A stretch of 49,046 nucleotides of DNA from Oscillospiraceae bacterium. Lineage in GTDB: Bacteria; Bacillota; Clostridia; Oscillospirales; Oscillospiraceae. Numbering within the stretch: position 1 is the stretch's first letter; every line of letters begins with the position of its first letter. The stretch lies in NCBI GenBank assembly GCA_017440065.1, contig JAFSHY010000059.1, positions 1 to 49,046 on the forward strand, given 5' to 3'. The notes below the pieces were generated by a model that did not search any database, was not told the origin of the DNA, and worked only from the letters and a program-made list of their open reading frames with translations. Below are positions 33,812-43,500 of this stretch, in pieces. A program made the position numbers and the translations under genes.

Positions 33812-35197
33812 ATGAATAATCTGAACGTTGGCTATGCAAGGGTGAATATCAACCCGATGCTGGGCATCGGTGTGGCGGGTTATTTTGTCCCGCGGTATGC
33901 CAGCGGCATTCTCGATGATCTCGAGGCTTCCGCACTGGCATTCTCCTGCGGGGAAACTCCCGTTCTGCTGATCAGTGTGGACAGCTGCGGTATGAGGAAG
34001 CAGGTCGCCGATGTATTCCGCGACAGGATCGCGGCGGCTTCGGGAGTTTCGCGGGAGCGGATCTTCCTTGCCGCCACCCATACCCACACCGGCCCGATGG
34101 TCACGCCCAGCGGCGCCTTCCCCGTGGATGAAGACAAGATCGAACGTTATGCGGAGTTTCTGGGTCAGCGGCTGGCAGATGCCGCCGTGATGGCGCTGAA
34201 GGATCTGCGGCCTGCCCGCATGGGCTTTATTACCGGTTGGGCGCCGGAGCGCGTGGCCTACATCCGCCGCTACCGTATGAAGGACGGCAGCGTTATGACC
34301 TGTCCGCCCGTGGACGATCCGAACATCGACCATCCGCTGGGCGAGCTGGATCAGCGGGTCCATGTCCTGCGGTTTGACCGTGAGGGCGCCGAGGGCATCG
34401 TGCTGATGAACTACGGCCTGCATGCCGATACCATCAACAGCGATATGATCTCGCCCGACTGGCCGGGCTGGACGAGAAGAACGCTGGAGACCGTACTGGG
34501 CGTAAAGTGCGTCTGCGTGATCGGCGCGGAGGGCGATGTGGGCAGCACCAATGTCCACCCCAAGGGCGGCGATATGAACGATACGGAGATCAGCTTTGAC
34601 AACGAGATGAAGAGTCCCGGCATGGCGCGGTTCGTCGGCAGAGCGCTGGCGGGTACCGTCCTGCAGGTCTATGACAAGGCGGAATTCATCGATGTGGAAA
34701 CGCTGGATCTTCAAAGCCGCACGGTGCGCGTGGCGGCCAACCGCCCGAAGCCGGAGGAAATGCCGCTGGCGAAAAAGTATAAGGCGCTGCATGATGCGGG
34801 CCGCGACTGCGACATTCCCTATACCGCCATGGAACTGACCACCGTGGTGGCGGAGGCATCCAGAATGTGCCGGCTGGAACACGGCCCCGATGAATTCCTG
34901 CTGGAACTGACCGGTCTGCGGTTGGGTGAGGTGGCCTTCCTCGGCATTCCCGGCGAGCCGTTTACGGAGATCGGCGTCCGCATCAAGGATACGGAAGGCT
35001 GGAAGATGATCCTGCCGTGCTGTCTGGTCAACGGCAGCCAGGGCTATTTCCCCTCCCGCGAGGCCTTCGGGGAAGGCGGCTACGAAGCCCGCAGCTCCAA
35101 CTTCCGCCCCGAGGTGGCAGACGTCATCGTGGACGGCGCCAAAGCGCTGCTCCGCGAACTGAAAGAAAGAGAACGCATCTGCCAAGGGCATGCATGA
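33812..35197 (+). CDS. neutral ceramidase-like amidohydrolase (alkaline ceramidase domain)
   Basis: A 461-residue protein resembling the N-terminal domain of neutral/alkaline ceramidases. Visible zinc-site features are ATHTHTGP (about residues 89-96) and NYGLHADTIN (about 198-207), and IGAEGDVGSTNVHP corresponds to the nucleophile loop of ceramidases. Unlike secreted ceramidases it has no signal peptide and lacks the C-terminal immunoglobulin-like domain. It is therefore likely cytoplasmic and may remove an acyl group from a small amide, perhaps an N-acyl amino sugar used by the NagB-like partner. GGAGGAG precedes ATG 33812. Confidence 0.75.
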   Translation: MNNLNVGYARVNINPMLGIGVAGYFVPRYASGILDDLEASALAFSCGETPVLLISVDSCGMRKQVADVFRDRIAAASGVSRERIFLAATHTHTGPMVTPSGAFPVDEDKIERYAEFLGQRLADAAVMALKDLRPARMGFITGWAPERVAYIRRYRMKDGSVMTCPPVDDPNIDHPLGELDQRVHVLRFDREGAEGIVLMNYGLHADTINSDMISPDWPGWTRRTLETVLGVKCVCVIGAEGDVGSTNVHPKGGDMNDTEISFDNEMKSPGMARFVGRALAGTVLQVYDKAEFIDVETLDLQSRTVRVAANRPKPEEMPLAKKYKALHDAGRDCDIPYTAMELTTVVAEASRMCRLEHGPDEFLLELTGLRLGEVAFLGIPGEPFTEIGVRIKDTEGWKMILPCCLVNGSQGYFPSREAFGEGGYEARSSNFRPEVADVIVDGAKALLRELKERERICQGHA

Positions 35198-35208
35198 ATA
35201 CTCTGCAT

Positions 35209-35233
35209 CGTAGGGCGGGGGCTTGCTCCCGCC
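35209..35233. repeat. short GC-rich palindromic repeat
   Basis: CGTAGGGCGGGG (35209-35220) equals a motif next to the element at 1531-1542, and GGCGGG/CCCGCC form a small stem. It is probably a fragment of a dispersed intergenic repeat. Confidence 0.4.
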
Positions 35234-35314
35234 GAAACGACACCCCGGATATGGAACCGTGTTGTCTCTGAAGGATCATAAACAAATCGGAATTTGAGGA
35301 AGGATCGTATTTGT

Positions 35315-35479
35315 ATGAAAAAACAACTGCAAGGGATCGCGATCATCCTGGTCGGCATTCTCCTAATGATTGGATTTGGAAATAGGCCTGTCTTTGATTT
35401 CAGCTTCAGATGGTCTGCGATTTTTATGATCGTTGGTATTGCAGGCGCTGTAATGACATTTTTGCCCGATAAAAAGTGA
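35315..35479 (+). CDS. small two-helix membrane protein
   Basis: A 54-residue peptide with a basic start (MKKQLQG), two hydrophobic segments (about residues 7-21 and 31-49) and a charged end (PDKK). ATG 35315 follows the repeat region, with AGGAAGG at about 12 bases, so translation initiation looks moderate. A terminator follows. I do not recognise the family. Confidence 0.5.
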   Translation: MKKQLQGIAIILVGILLMIGFGNRPVFDFSFRWSAIFMIVGIAGAVMTFLPDKK

Positions 35480-35503
35480 CCTGATTTGAATAATTCAAAT
35501 AAT

Positions 35504-35545
35504 TGCCGCAGTACCGATCATCGGTGCTGCGGCAGTTTATTATTT
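35504..35545 (+). terminator. terminator
   Basis: TGCCGCAG-ACCGAT (35504-35518) pairs with ATCGGT-CTGCGGCA (to 35534), then GTTTATTATTT. An AT-rich palindrome (TTTGAATAATTCAAA) precedes it. Confidence 0.75.
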
Positions 35546-35589
35546 GCAGGGGGAGCGAGTCCTCGTTCTGCGATAGGATTGTATGTTTG

Positions 35590-36543
35590 TCAGCCCTGCG
35601 CTTCCTTCACCAACGCGCTGAAGGCGGCAATGTCTTCCTCGCCCGCGATCTTGATGTTGTTGATGCTGCTTTCAATAAAATGGAGCTTGTAGCCGAGATG
35701 ATAGAGCAGCATCGTACAGCAGGATTCGATCAGCGTGTGCTGCCGCGCTGCCGCCAGATCAAAGGCCTCCCGGATCAGGGAGAGGCGATGCGCTTCGGGA
35801 GACTGCACGGCGATGATGCTGTTCCGATCCATGTATTCCGGCTGCTCGCCCACGGTACGGAACTGCACATAGTCCCGCATGGAGTGGCACATGGTGGCGC
35901 TGCCGGTCTCCGCACAGGAGCGCAGCAGCACGGAGATCGTTTCCGCGCTGACCTGCGGGCGGGTCGCCTCCTGAATGATCAGAATATCGTCCGCATTACG
36001 GGACGGGGAAATATAGTCGAAGGCGTTTTTCAGCGAAGCGGTGCCGCTGGGGCCTGCGGGGATCAAGGCCTTCAGCTTGGTGATCCCGTACTGGTCGGCA
36101 TAAGCCCGCACGATGTTCTCCCAGCCTTTCAGACAGACCACATAAAGCTCATCCACGGAAGGATGGCTCTGGTAGGCCTCCATGCAGTAGACAAGGATGG
36201 GCTTTCCGCGGACATGGACAAACTGGCCGGGACTGTTCTGGCGGTTCATGCCGCTGCTGCCGCCCGCCAGGATCACCGCGATGTGCCGTACGGCGCGGGA
36301 CTTCGGCAGCGCTGTTTCCGTCTGCTGTTCCTGCGGCCGGACTGTGGGAGAAGCGATCAGCGCTTCCACAGAGGTGCTCAGCACGGCAGCGAACTTCTGC
36401 AGCTTTTTCTGCGATACATCGTTTTCTCCGGATTCGATTTTGGCAATGGTGGAGCGGGTACGGTAACCCATGGCATCGGCAAGCTCCTGCTGCGACATCC
36501 GCAGCTCCAGCCGCCGCTTTTTGATGTTCAGACCGACAGACAT
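35590..36543 (-). CDS. hybrid regulator: XRE helix-turn-helix fused to a degenerate IspD-like cytidylyltransferase
   Basis: A 317-residue protein. Residues 4-62 are a clear XRE/Cro helix-turn-helix (KKRRLELRMSQQELADAMGY, then IAKIESGENDVS). From about 86 the rest resembles the IspD/TarI cytidylyltransferase fold (HIAVILAGG...GKPILVYCMEAY, LIIQEATRP). The nucleotide-binding loop is altered: the arginine of the GxGxRM motif corresponds to G98 and the lysine of PKQF to G106. The fold may therefore sense a nucleotide or CDP-compound instead of catalysing. It is divergent from a LicC-like cytidylyltransferase and transporter, and GTGATT repeats cover both promoters. AAGGAGG precedes ATG 36543. Confidence 0.82.
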   Translation of the reverse strand: MSVGLNIKKRRLELRMSQQELADAMGYRTRSTIAKIESGENDVSQKKLQKFAAVLSTSVEALIASPTVRPQEQQTETALPKSRAVRHIAVILAGGSSGMNRQNSPGQFVHVRGKPILVYCMEAYQSHPSVDELYVVCLKGWENIVRAYADQYGITKLKALIPAGPSGTASLKNAFDYISPSRNADDILIIQEATRPQVSAETISVLLRSCAETGSATMCHSMRDYVQFRTVGEQPEYMDRNSIIAVQSPEAHRLSLIREAFDLAAARQHTLIESCCTMLLYHLGYKLHFIESSINNIKIAGEEDIAAFSALVKEAQG

Positions 36544-36568
36544 GGCGGATCCCTCCTTTTGTATGAGT

Positions 36569-36597
36569 ATTATAAATCAACATTTGGTGATTATCAA
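36569..36597 (-). promoter_or_regulatory. promoter of the hybrid regulator gene
   Basis: On the minus strand TTGATA (36592-36597), 17 bases, TATAAT (36569-36574). The first GTGATT operator repeat lies at its upstream edge. Confidence 0.75.
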
Positions 36598-36643
36598 GGA
36601 AAAATACGTGATTCTTGTGATTTTGATTGACAGGAAGGTGATT
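36587..36643. promoter_or_regulatory. four GTGATT direct repeats, operator array
   Basis: GTGATT occurs at 36587, 36608, 36617 and 36638, giving steps of 21, 9 and 21 bases, so that two pairs share the same 21-base offset. The first copy overlaps the regulator promoter and the last lies in the spacer of the divergent promoter. It is a likely binding array for the XRE domain. Confidence 0.6.
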
Positions 36644-36654
36644 ATTTGTATAAT
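36627..36654 (+). promoter_or_regulatory. promoter of the LicC-like/transporter unit
   Basis: TTGACA (36627-36632), 16 bases, TATAAT (36649-36654): both hexamers are perfect. Confidence 0.85.
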
Positions 36655-36720
36655 GTACGGAGAAAACGATGGTTTTCCCGTTAATCAAACAAACTGCGCA
36701 AATCTGAAAGGGGTTTCCAA

Positions 36721-37461
36721 ATGAAAGCTTGTATTTTTAATTCCGGTCTCGGCAACCGCATGGGTGATTTTACCAAGAATAACCATAAGTCCATGGCCCG
36801 TCTGAAGGACGGCGAGACCGTCTTCCACCGTCAGATCCGTCTGCTGGCTGCCGAGGGCGTGAAGGACTTCCTCGTCACCACCGGTCCCTTCGAGGATCAG
36901 CTCAAGGCGGAAGCCGCTGATTTCCCGGAACTGAACTTTACCTTTGTCCGCAACGATATTTATGACAAGACCAATTATATCTACTCCATGTATCTGGCAA
37001 GAGAGCACATGAACGACGATATGATCTATCTGCACGGCGATCTGGTCTTCAACCGCAAGCTCGTCCATGACGTGCTGAACAGCGAAGAAAAGAACACCGC
37101 CACCGTCAACTTCAAGAAGGCGCTGCCCGAAAAGGATTTCAAGGGCAGAGTCAGGGACGGCAAGGTCGTCGAGGTCTCCATCCATATCTTTGATGAGGAC
37201 TGTTTTGCCTTCCAGCCCTTCTACAAGCTGGAGAAGGCCACGGCTTCCGCATGGATCGGCAAGGTCGTGGAGTTCATCCACAAGGACGAGAAGAAGTGCT
37301 ATGCAGAAAATGCCCTCAACGAGATCTTCCCCGCGCTGAATGTCCGCGCTTTCTCCTATGAAGGCTACTACATCGACGAGATCGACAATCTGGACGACTA
37401 TGCCCGCGTGACCGCCGACATCCTGCCCTTTGATGAAGCGGACAGCAAGCTGTTTGGCTGA
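36721..37461 (+). CDS. LicC-like nucleotidyltransferase (choline-phosphate cytidylyltransferase family)
   Basis: A 246-residue sugar-nucleotide/choline-phosphate nucleotidyltransferase fold. The N-terminal loop is altered (FNSGLGNRMGDFTKNNHKSM; LicC has AAGLGSRL...PKSL), but G-x-G-x-R-M and the following K are kept. KTNYIYSMYLAR and DDMIYLHGDLVF match the LicC pattern around the metal-binding aspartate. It probably activates a phospho-alcohol such as phosphocholine with CTP for surface decoration. GAAAGGGG precedes ATG 36721. It is paired with an organophosphate transporter and followed further on by LicD-type proteins. Confidence 0.78.
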   Translation: MKACIFNSGLGNRMGDFTKNNHKSMARLKDGETVFHRQIRLLAAEGVKDFLVTTGPFEDQLKAEAADFPELNFTFVRNDIYDKTNYIYSMYLAREHMNDDMIYLHGDLVFNRKLVHDVLNSEEKNTATVNFKKALPEKDFKGRVRDGKVVEVSIHIFDEDCFAFQPFYKLEKATASAWIGKVVEFIHKDEKKCYAENALNEIFPALNVRAFSYEGYYIDEIDNLDDYARVTADILPFDEADSKLFG

Positions 37462-37486
37462 TTCCCCCCGATAAAGGAGAAATTCT

Positions 37487-38782
37487 GTGAATTCCAATAC
37501 TTACGGCTACAATAAGGCCGATTATGCCAAGTTCAAAAGCTTTGCGTGGAAGATGCTGCTCAGCTTCGGCCTGACGTATATGTTCTTCTACAACGGCCGT
37601 CAGAACATCAACCTCGTGATGACGCAGATGGCGGAAGGCCTCGGCTCCACCACGGCCGCCATGGGCGTTGTGTCCTCGGCGCTGTTCTGGTGCTATGCCT
37701 TCGGTCAGCTGGTCAACGGCCGCCTCGGCGCGTTCTTCGGCTATAAGCGCTATATGATGTTCGGCGTAGCGGCATCTGCTATTCTGAATGTCATCATTTC
37801 CTTCCAGCATTCGATCCCCGTGATCGCCATCCTGTGGGGCCTCAACGGCTTCTGCCAGTCCATGGTCTGGTCCAACGGTCTCGGTGTGCTGAATAAGTGG
37901 TGGCCGAAGAAGGAACGCGGCTTTGCCTCCGGTCTGGCCACGGCGTTTTCCGGTGTGGCACAGGTCGTCACCTATCTGACGATCCTCCTCTGCATGGAAC
38001 TGAACCCCGAATGGGGCTGGCGCGCCGGCTTCCGCTATCCCATGATCCCCATGGTGCTGATGCTCATCGCCTTTGCGATGCTCTTTAAGGAAAAGCCCGA
38101 GGACGTCGGCCTGCAGCCCTTTGAGGAAGAAGACAAGGCAGCCGCTGCCCGCGATGCCGCGCTGAGCGCCGAGATCGAAAAGAAGGGCTTCCTCTATCCC
38201 TACAAGGTTCTCTCCAGCGAGCCCAAAGTCATCGTGTTCTGCCTCATCTCCGCCATCGCGGGTGTGGGCCGCTACGGTCTGCTGACATGGGTGCCTACTT
38301 ACTTTACCGAATCCATGGGTCTTTCCATCAAGGCCGGCATTTTCAGCTCCATTCTGCTGCCTGCCGGTCAGGCCTGCGCCATGTTCGTCTTCCCGCTGAT
38401 CACGGACAAGGTCTTTAAGGGCAAGCGGGAACCCATGCTGGCGCTGGCTTCTGTGGTCACCTTCTGCGGCATGATCTGCTTCCCCTTCATCAAAACGCAG
38501 ATGCCCGCCTCTGTCATGCTGTTCGTGGTCGGCGTTTCCGGCATGGTAACAGGTGTCATCTGGGCGGTGGCAGGCGATATGGGCGGACGTGCCTTCTCCT
38601 CCACCGTAGTCGGTGTGCTGGACTGGGCGGTCTATATGGGCGCAGCAATCCAGGCCTCCGTATTCGGCTTCGTCAAGGATACCTTTGGCTGGCCCGCGAT
38701 CTTTATTACCATCGGCTGCCTGTATATCATCATGCTCGTGCTGACGCTGGCTGCCCGTAAAATGAAGATGAAAAAGCTGTGA
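37487..38782 (+). CDS. MFS organophosphate:phosphate antiporter (GlpT/UhpT family)
   Basis: A 431-residue membrane protein with about 12 helices of the major facilitator superfamily. The N-terminal YMFFYNGRQNINLVM and GLNGFCQSMVWSNGLGVLNKWW segments match the organophosphate antiporter family (GlpT, UhpT, PgtP). It probably imports a phosphorylated compound, for example glycerophosphodiester, glycerol-phosphate or phosphocholine, in exchange for phosphate. It starts at GTG 37487 with AAAGGAG seven bases upstream. It is co-transcribed with the LicC-like gene and ends in a terminator. Confidence 0.88.
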   Translation: MNSNTYGYNKADYAKFKSFAWKMLLSFGLTYMFFYNGRQNINLVMTQMAEGLGSTTAAMGVVSSALFWCYAFGQLVNGRLGAFFGYKRYMMFGVAASAILNVIISFQHSIPVIAILWGLNGFCQSMVWSNGLGVLNKWWPKKERGFASGLATAFSGVAQVVTYLTILLCMELNPEWGWRAGFRYPMIPMVLMLIAFAMLFKEKPEDVGLQPFEEEDKAAAARDAALSAEIEKKGFLYPYKVLSSEPKVIVFCLISAIAGVGRYGLLTWVPTYFTESMGLSIKAGIFSSILLPAGQACAMFVFPLITDKVFKGKREPMLALASVVTFCGMICFPFIKTQMPASVMLFVVGVSGMVTGVIWAVAGDMGGRAFSSTVVGVLDWAVYMGAAIQASVFGFVKDTFGWPAIFITIGCLYIIMLVLTLAARKMKMKKL

Positions 38783-38786
38783 TCCG

Positions 38787-38822
38787 AAAGGCCTCCGAAG
38801 CAGAACGCTCCGGAGGCCTTTT
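38787..38822 (+). terminator. terminator
   Basis: AAAGGCCTCCG (38787-38797) pairs with CGGAGGCCTTT (38811-38821), followed by T. Confidence 0.85.
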
Positions 38823-38850
38823 GCCGTTCCGGGCGGGAAGCAACTGTCTA

Positions 38851-38879
38851 TTGAAAGCGTTTGCGAAATATGTTATAAT
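38851..38879 (+). promoter_or_regulatory. promoter of the glycan export/glycosyltransferase genes
   Basis: TTGAAA (38851-38856), 17 bases, TATAAT (38874-38879). Confidence 0.8.
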
Positions 38880-38927
38880 AATTTGAACTGTGTACTGAAA
38901 TATCCGAACAGACGAAGGAATTTTACC

Positions 38928-39710
38928 ATGATCAAACGTTTTTTGAATGATATCAAAAAGTATTACCGCTTCTCGGTCGTGTCTGCGAAATCGCAGCTGA
39001 AATCGGAGGTCGCAGGCTCCTACCTCAACTGGATCTGGTGGGTGCTGGATCCGCTTTGCTTCATGCTGATCTATACCTTTATCTTCGGCTATGTGTTCAA
39101 CAGCAAGGAGCAGTATTTCCCTGTGTATATTTTCATCGGTCTGACGATGTGGGATTTCTTCAATAAGAATCTGCAGGGCAGCGTCAAGCTGATCAAAAAC
39201 AGCAAGTCCATCGTATCGAAGGTGTATTTCCCTAAATACGTGCTGCTGATGACCAAAATGTGGGTCAATCTGTTTAAGATGATGGTCTCCTTCGGAATCG
39301 TCGTGATCATGATGCTGCTGTTCCGCATTCCGATCTCGTGGAACATCCTGTTCTGCCTTCCCATCCTGCTGATTTTGATGCTTTTTACCTTTGGCTGCAG
39401 CTGCTTTTTGATGCATTACGGCGTCTATGTACAGGATCTTGCCAATGTGCTGGTGATCGTGCTGCGCATGGTGTTCTATCTGACGGGTATCTTCTACAAT
39501 GTGGAAAAGCGGATCCCGCAGTGGGGTCCGGCGCTGAACCGCTATAACCCCGTGGCATTTCTGATCACCGGGATGCGGAAAAGTCTGATCTACGGAGAAA
39601 CACCCGAATGGACGTTCCTGCTGCTGTGGCTGGGCGTCAGCCTGCTGCTGGTGGTTCTGGGTATCCGCAAGATCTATAAAGAAGAAAACAGCTATGTAAA
39701 GTCGATCTGA
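38928..39710 (+). CDS. ABC-2 type polysaccharide/teichoic acid export permease
   Basis: A 260-residue membrane protein with six helices, of the TagG/Wzm type. Family features include the amphipathic N-terminus before the first helix, the WWVLDPLCFMLIYTFIFGYV segment and the conserved NPVAFLITGMRKSLIYGE near residue 215. With the ATPase in the next gene it exports a completed lipid-linked surface polymer. ATG 38928 has AAGGAA seven bases upstream. The frame could extend to 38883, but that region lacks a ribosome binding site and lies at the promoter. Confidence 0.9.
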   Translation: MIKRFLNDIKKYYRFSVVSAKSQLKSEVAGSYLNWIWWVLDPLCFMLIYTFIFGYVFNSKEQYFPVYIFIGLTMWDFFNKNLQGSVKLIKNSKSIVSKVYFPKYVLLMTKMWVNLFKMMVSFGIVVIMMLLFRIPISWNILFCLPILLILMLFTFGCSCFLMHYGVYVQDLANVLVIVLRMVFYLTGIFYNVEKRIPQWGPALNRYNPVAFLITGMRKSLIYGETPEWTFLLLWLGVSLLLVVLGIRKIYKEENSYVKSI

Positions 39711-39732
39711 CCGACGGTTGAGGAAAGATACT

Positions 39733-40461
39733 ATGAGTGAATACGCGATTGAAGTCCGCGATCTTTGTATCCAGTACAGAGGTCTGAAGGCTTTTTCGAT
39801 CAAACAGAATCTCTTTGGAAGAAAAGAGAAAAAAGCGGATGTGGTCGAGGCTGTCAAAAATCTGAGCTTTCAGGTAAAAAAAGGCGAGATCCTCGGCATC
39901 ATCGGCAGAAACGGCAGCGGCAAATCCACCCTGCTTCGTGCGATCGCCGGCATCTTCTCGCCGAACAGCGGTTCGATCGATCTGCACGGTAATTCCGTGT
40001 CCCTGCTGGCCATCGGCGTGGGCTTCCAGAAGGAACTTTCCGGCAGAGAGAACATCATGCTCTCCGGGCTGCTGCTGGGCTTCACGGAAAAGCAGATCGT
40101 GGAGCATATGGAGGAGATCATTGAATTCTCCGAACTGGGCAAGTTTATCGATGCGCCGGTCAGAACCTATTCCAGCGGTATGTATTCCAAGCTGGCCTTT
40201 TCCATCACCGCTATTCTGGAATCGGATATCATGCTCATCGATGAGGTGCTGAGCGTGGGTGATACCCGCTTCAAAAAGAAGAGCTATAAGAAGATGAAAG
40301 AGCTCATCGCGGACAGGGACAGAACCGTCGTGATCGTGTCCCACGATCTGAAGGCAGTTTCCGATCTCTGCACAAGGATCCTTTGGATCAATGACGGTGA
40401 ATTCGTGATGGAAGGCGAAACAAAACCCGTGCTGGCGGAATATGAAAAACGGATGGGCTGA
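39733..40461 (+). CDS. ABC polysaccharide export ATP-binding protein (TagH/Wzt type)
   Basis: A 242-residue ATPase with Walker A GRNGSGKST (about 59-67), the AVSVLAIGVGF-like segment (SLLAIGVGFQKELSGREN) typical of Wzt/TagH proteins, signature TYSSGMYSKLAFS and Walker B IMLIDEVLSVGD. The carbohydrate-recognition C-terminal domain of many Wzt proteins is absent, as in short TagH-like forms. ATG 39733 has AGGAAAG upstream. It energises export by the preceding permease. Confidence 0.92.
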   Translation: MSEYAIEVRDLCIQYRGLKAFSIKQNLFGRKEKKADVVEAVKNLSFQVKKGEILGIIGRNGSGKSTLLRAIAGIFSPNSGSIDLHGNSVSLLAIGVGFQKELSGRENIMLSGLLLGFTEKQIVEHMEEIIEFSELGKFIDAPVRTYSSGMYSKLAFSITAILESDIMLIDEVLSVGDTRFKKKSYKKMKELIADRDRTVVIVSHDLKAVSDLCTRILWINDGEFVMEGETKPVLAEYEKRMG

Positions 40462-40505
40462 GCACGAAGGACGGACAGAAGAGAAAACATATGGAGGAAA
40501 TGAAA

Positions 40506-43500
40506 GTGGGCAATATCAAAGTATCGGTCATTGTTCCTGTTTATAATGTGGAAGACTACCTGCCCAGATGTCTGGATTCTTTGGTGAATCAAACGCTGCA
40601 GGAAATTGAGATCATTGTGGTCAACGACGGCTCTCCCGATAACTCGCAGGCGATCATTGACGATTACGCGGAACGGTATCCCGAAAAGATCCGCCCGTTT
40701 ATCAAAGAAAACGGCGGTCTTTCCGATGCCAGAAACTTCGGCGTACAGTATGCGCGCGGTGAGTATATCGGCTTTGTGGACAGCGATGACTATGTGGACA
40801 TCGATATGTATGAGCGGATGTGCAAAAAGGCGGATGACACGGGCGCGCAGGTCGTGGTCTGCCCGCTTTCCCATGAGTATTCGAACCGCACCCGCAAGAC
40901 GTTCTATAACGAGATCGTATTCGGTAAGAGCGTCCGTCAAAGCCCGAAGCTGCTGGCCTATGCCAACTCCTTTGCGCACAACAAGATCTATCAGCGCGCG
41001 TTCTGGAATGAGCATCGGTTTGAATTCCCGCTGCGGCAGTGGTTTGAGGACAGCCATCTGATCTATAATGTCATGCTGCTGGCCAACAAGGTCGAACTGG
41101 TCAACTTCCCGTTTATGCACTATGTGCGTGACCGCGAGGAATCCATTACCAATCGCTTTGATATGCGCCTCTTTGATATCTTCAAGAGCGCCAACAGTAT
41201 TATCACTTTCTACAAAGAGCAGGGCGCCTTTGAAGAACTCAGGGAAGAACTGGAGTACATCTGTCTTCGCCATGTGTTGGCACGTCTGCCCAATATGAGA
41301 AGATGTCCCGATCATGCGGAATCCCGCAGATTCGTTCGGGAAATGGTCGCACTGCTGGACGGCGCGTTCCCGGATTGGAGAAATAACCGTTATGTGGCGA
41401 AGAGACCGAAGTCTCTGCACGGAAGACTCTCTTCCATGGTGTACCGTTCGGAATTCCTGATGAATGTTTACGTCAGCGTTCCGAACTGGATGATCTCCTG
41501 CCTGCGCGGTGGGCTGCAGGGTCTTCGGAAGGCGAAAAAGCTGGCTGTGCATCTCATTCCCGGGCGGAAAAAGCGTCAGGAACGGAAGGCGGAGGAAAGC
41601 AAGAACCTCAAGCGCCGGTTTATTCAGAAGAACGGTATGGCTGTGCTGAACGAGGTGCAGACCATCCTGTCGGATATGGGGATCGTCAGCTTCGCGGACT
41701 TCGGCACCTGCCTGGGCCTTGTTCGGGAGGGTCAGCTGCTGGCGCATGACCTCGATATGGATGTGGGTGTCATTGCAACACCCGAACAGCGGGAACAGAT
41801 CCGCATCGCGCTGGAGCAGCGCGGCTATAAGCTTTGGCGGCAGTACCGCTATCAGGAAAATCCCGTGGAGGAATCCTACCATTACCGCCGCGTGAAGATC
41901 GACCTGAACTTCTATGAGATGACAAAGGACTATGCACGCACATGGCTGTTCTATTCCAAGCCCGGTCATGTCTATGAAAACAGCTGGACAAGACACGTGG
42001 TGCAGATGACCTATTCGCCCATCAACGGCGTCAAATACGAGGAATTCGGCGGCTATCGGATCGCGCTGCCGGAGGATCCGGAACTGCTGATGGTCGAAAA
42101 GTACGGTCCCAGCTGGAGAATCCCCGATACCGGCTGGATCTACTGGCAGTCTCCTGCCGCGGAAATGCTCGAGGAAGTGGGCTATTTCAAGACGGTGAAG
42201 TATGACAGCTCGGTTTATGTGGACAAGGAAGCGGAATATGCCGAGCAGAATCAGGAACGGCTGGCTTTTATCCGTGAACTGCAGGAGAGCAAGCTGACCG
42301 TGCTGTCTGCCGTCAGACAGGCCTGCGAGACGCTGAATCTGCGCTATTATCTGGGCGAAGGTACGCTGCTGGGCGCAGTCCGTCATGGCGGGATGATCCC
42401 CTGGGATCAGAATATCAACCTCTGGATGCCCCGTTCCGACTGTGAAAAACTGCTGCGGGAAGGGCAGCAGGTGCTGGGCGAGGATTTTGTGATCCAACAT
42501 GGCTGCGTAAATCCGAACTATTTTGTTCCCTACATCAAGATCCGTCATCGGGACAACTCGTTCTTCTGCGATAAGAAGCTGAGCAGGAAGACCGAAGATA
42601 ACGGCCCCTGTATTGAGATTTATCCGCTGGACAGTGTGCCCGCAAAGGATCCCAAGCTGCTGAAAAAGCAGGTCGGGCGCTACCGCTTCTTCAAGGCTGC
42701 TCTGTACATGAAGCACCATAGCCGCCGCGTAAAGACGAAAAAGGACAAGCTCATCAAGCTGTACACCAAGCTGTATTCCGCGGAAACCCTGTACCGCCGC
42801 TTTATGGAAACTGCCACGATGTACAACGCGGAGGGAAATGAATACTACATCTGTTTGGAAAGCAAACACGGTGTGAACAAGCAGATCTTTGAAAAGGCTC
42901 TGTTTGAAAACACGCAGTATATCCGCTTCGAAGGCAGCGAGTATCCCGTTCCCGATCAGGCGGAATCGATCCTGCAGACGATCTACAATAATTACCTGCA
43001 GCCGACGCCCGCGTTTAAGCGTACGCTGAAATCGGACTATATCTGCCTCCGCCATCTGCCGGGTTCTGAGAATACGCAGCCGACTGCGTATGAAAAATGG
43101 CTGCTCGAGAATCGCGAGCTGCAGGAAAGCAAGCTGGCGGTGCTGTCCGCTGTCAGAGAGGCCTGCAAGGAACTGGAACTTCGGTATTGGCTGGGTGAAG
43201 GCACGCTGCTGGGTGCGTTCCGACAAGGAAAGATGATCCCCTGGGATCAGAACATCAATCTTTGGATGCTCCGCTCCGATTGCGAACGCTTCCTGAAGGA
43301 GGCAGACGCTGCCCTCGGGGAAGAATATGTCATCCAGCACGGCTCCGTGAATCCCGACTACTTTGTCCCCTACATCAAGGTGCGTCATCGGGACAACTCC
43401 GTGTTCCATGATAAGACGCTGGTGGAGAAAACGGAGAATAACGGCCCCTGCATTGAGATTTATCCGCTGGACAGCGTTCCCGCGCAGGATCCCAAGGCGT

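Noticed and set aside
36578..36650. CRISPR-like reading of the GTGATT repeats
   Set aside because: The repeats are only six bases with 9-21 base steps and lie in a promoter region; no cas genes are present.
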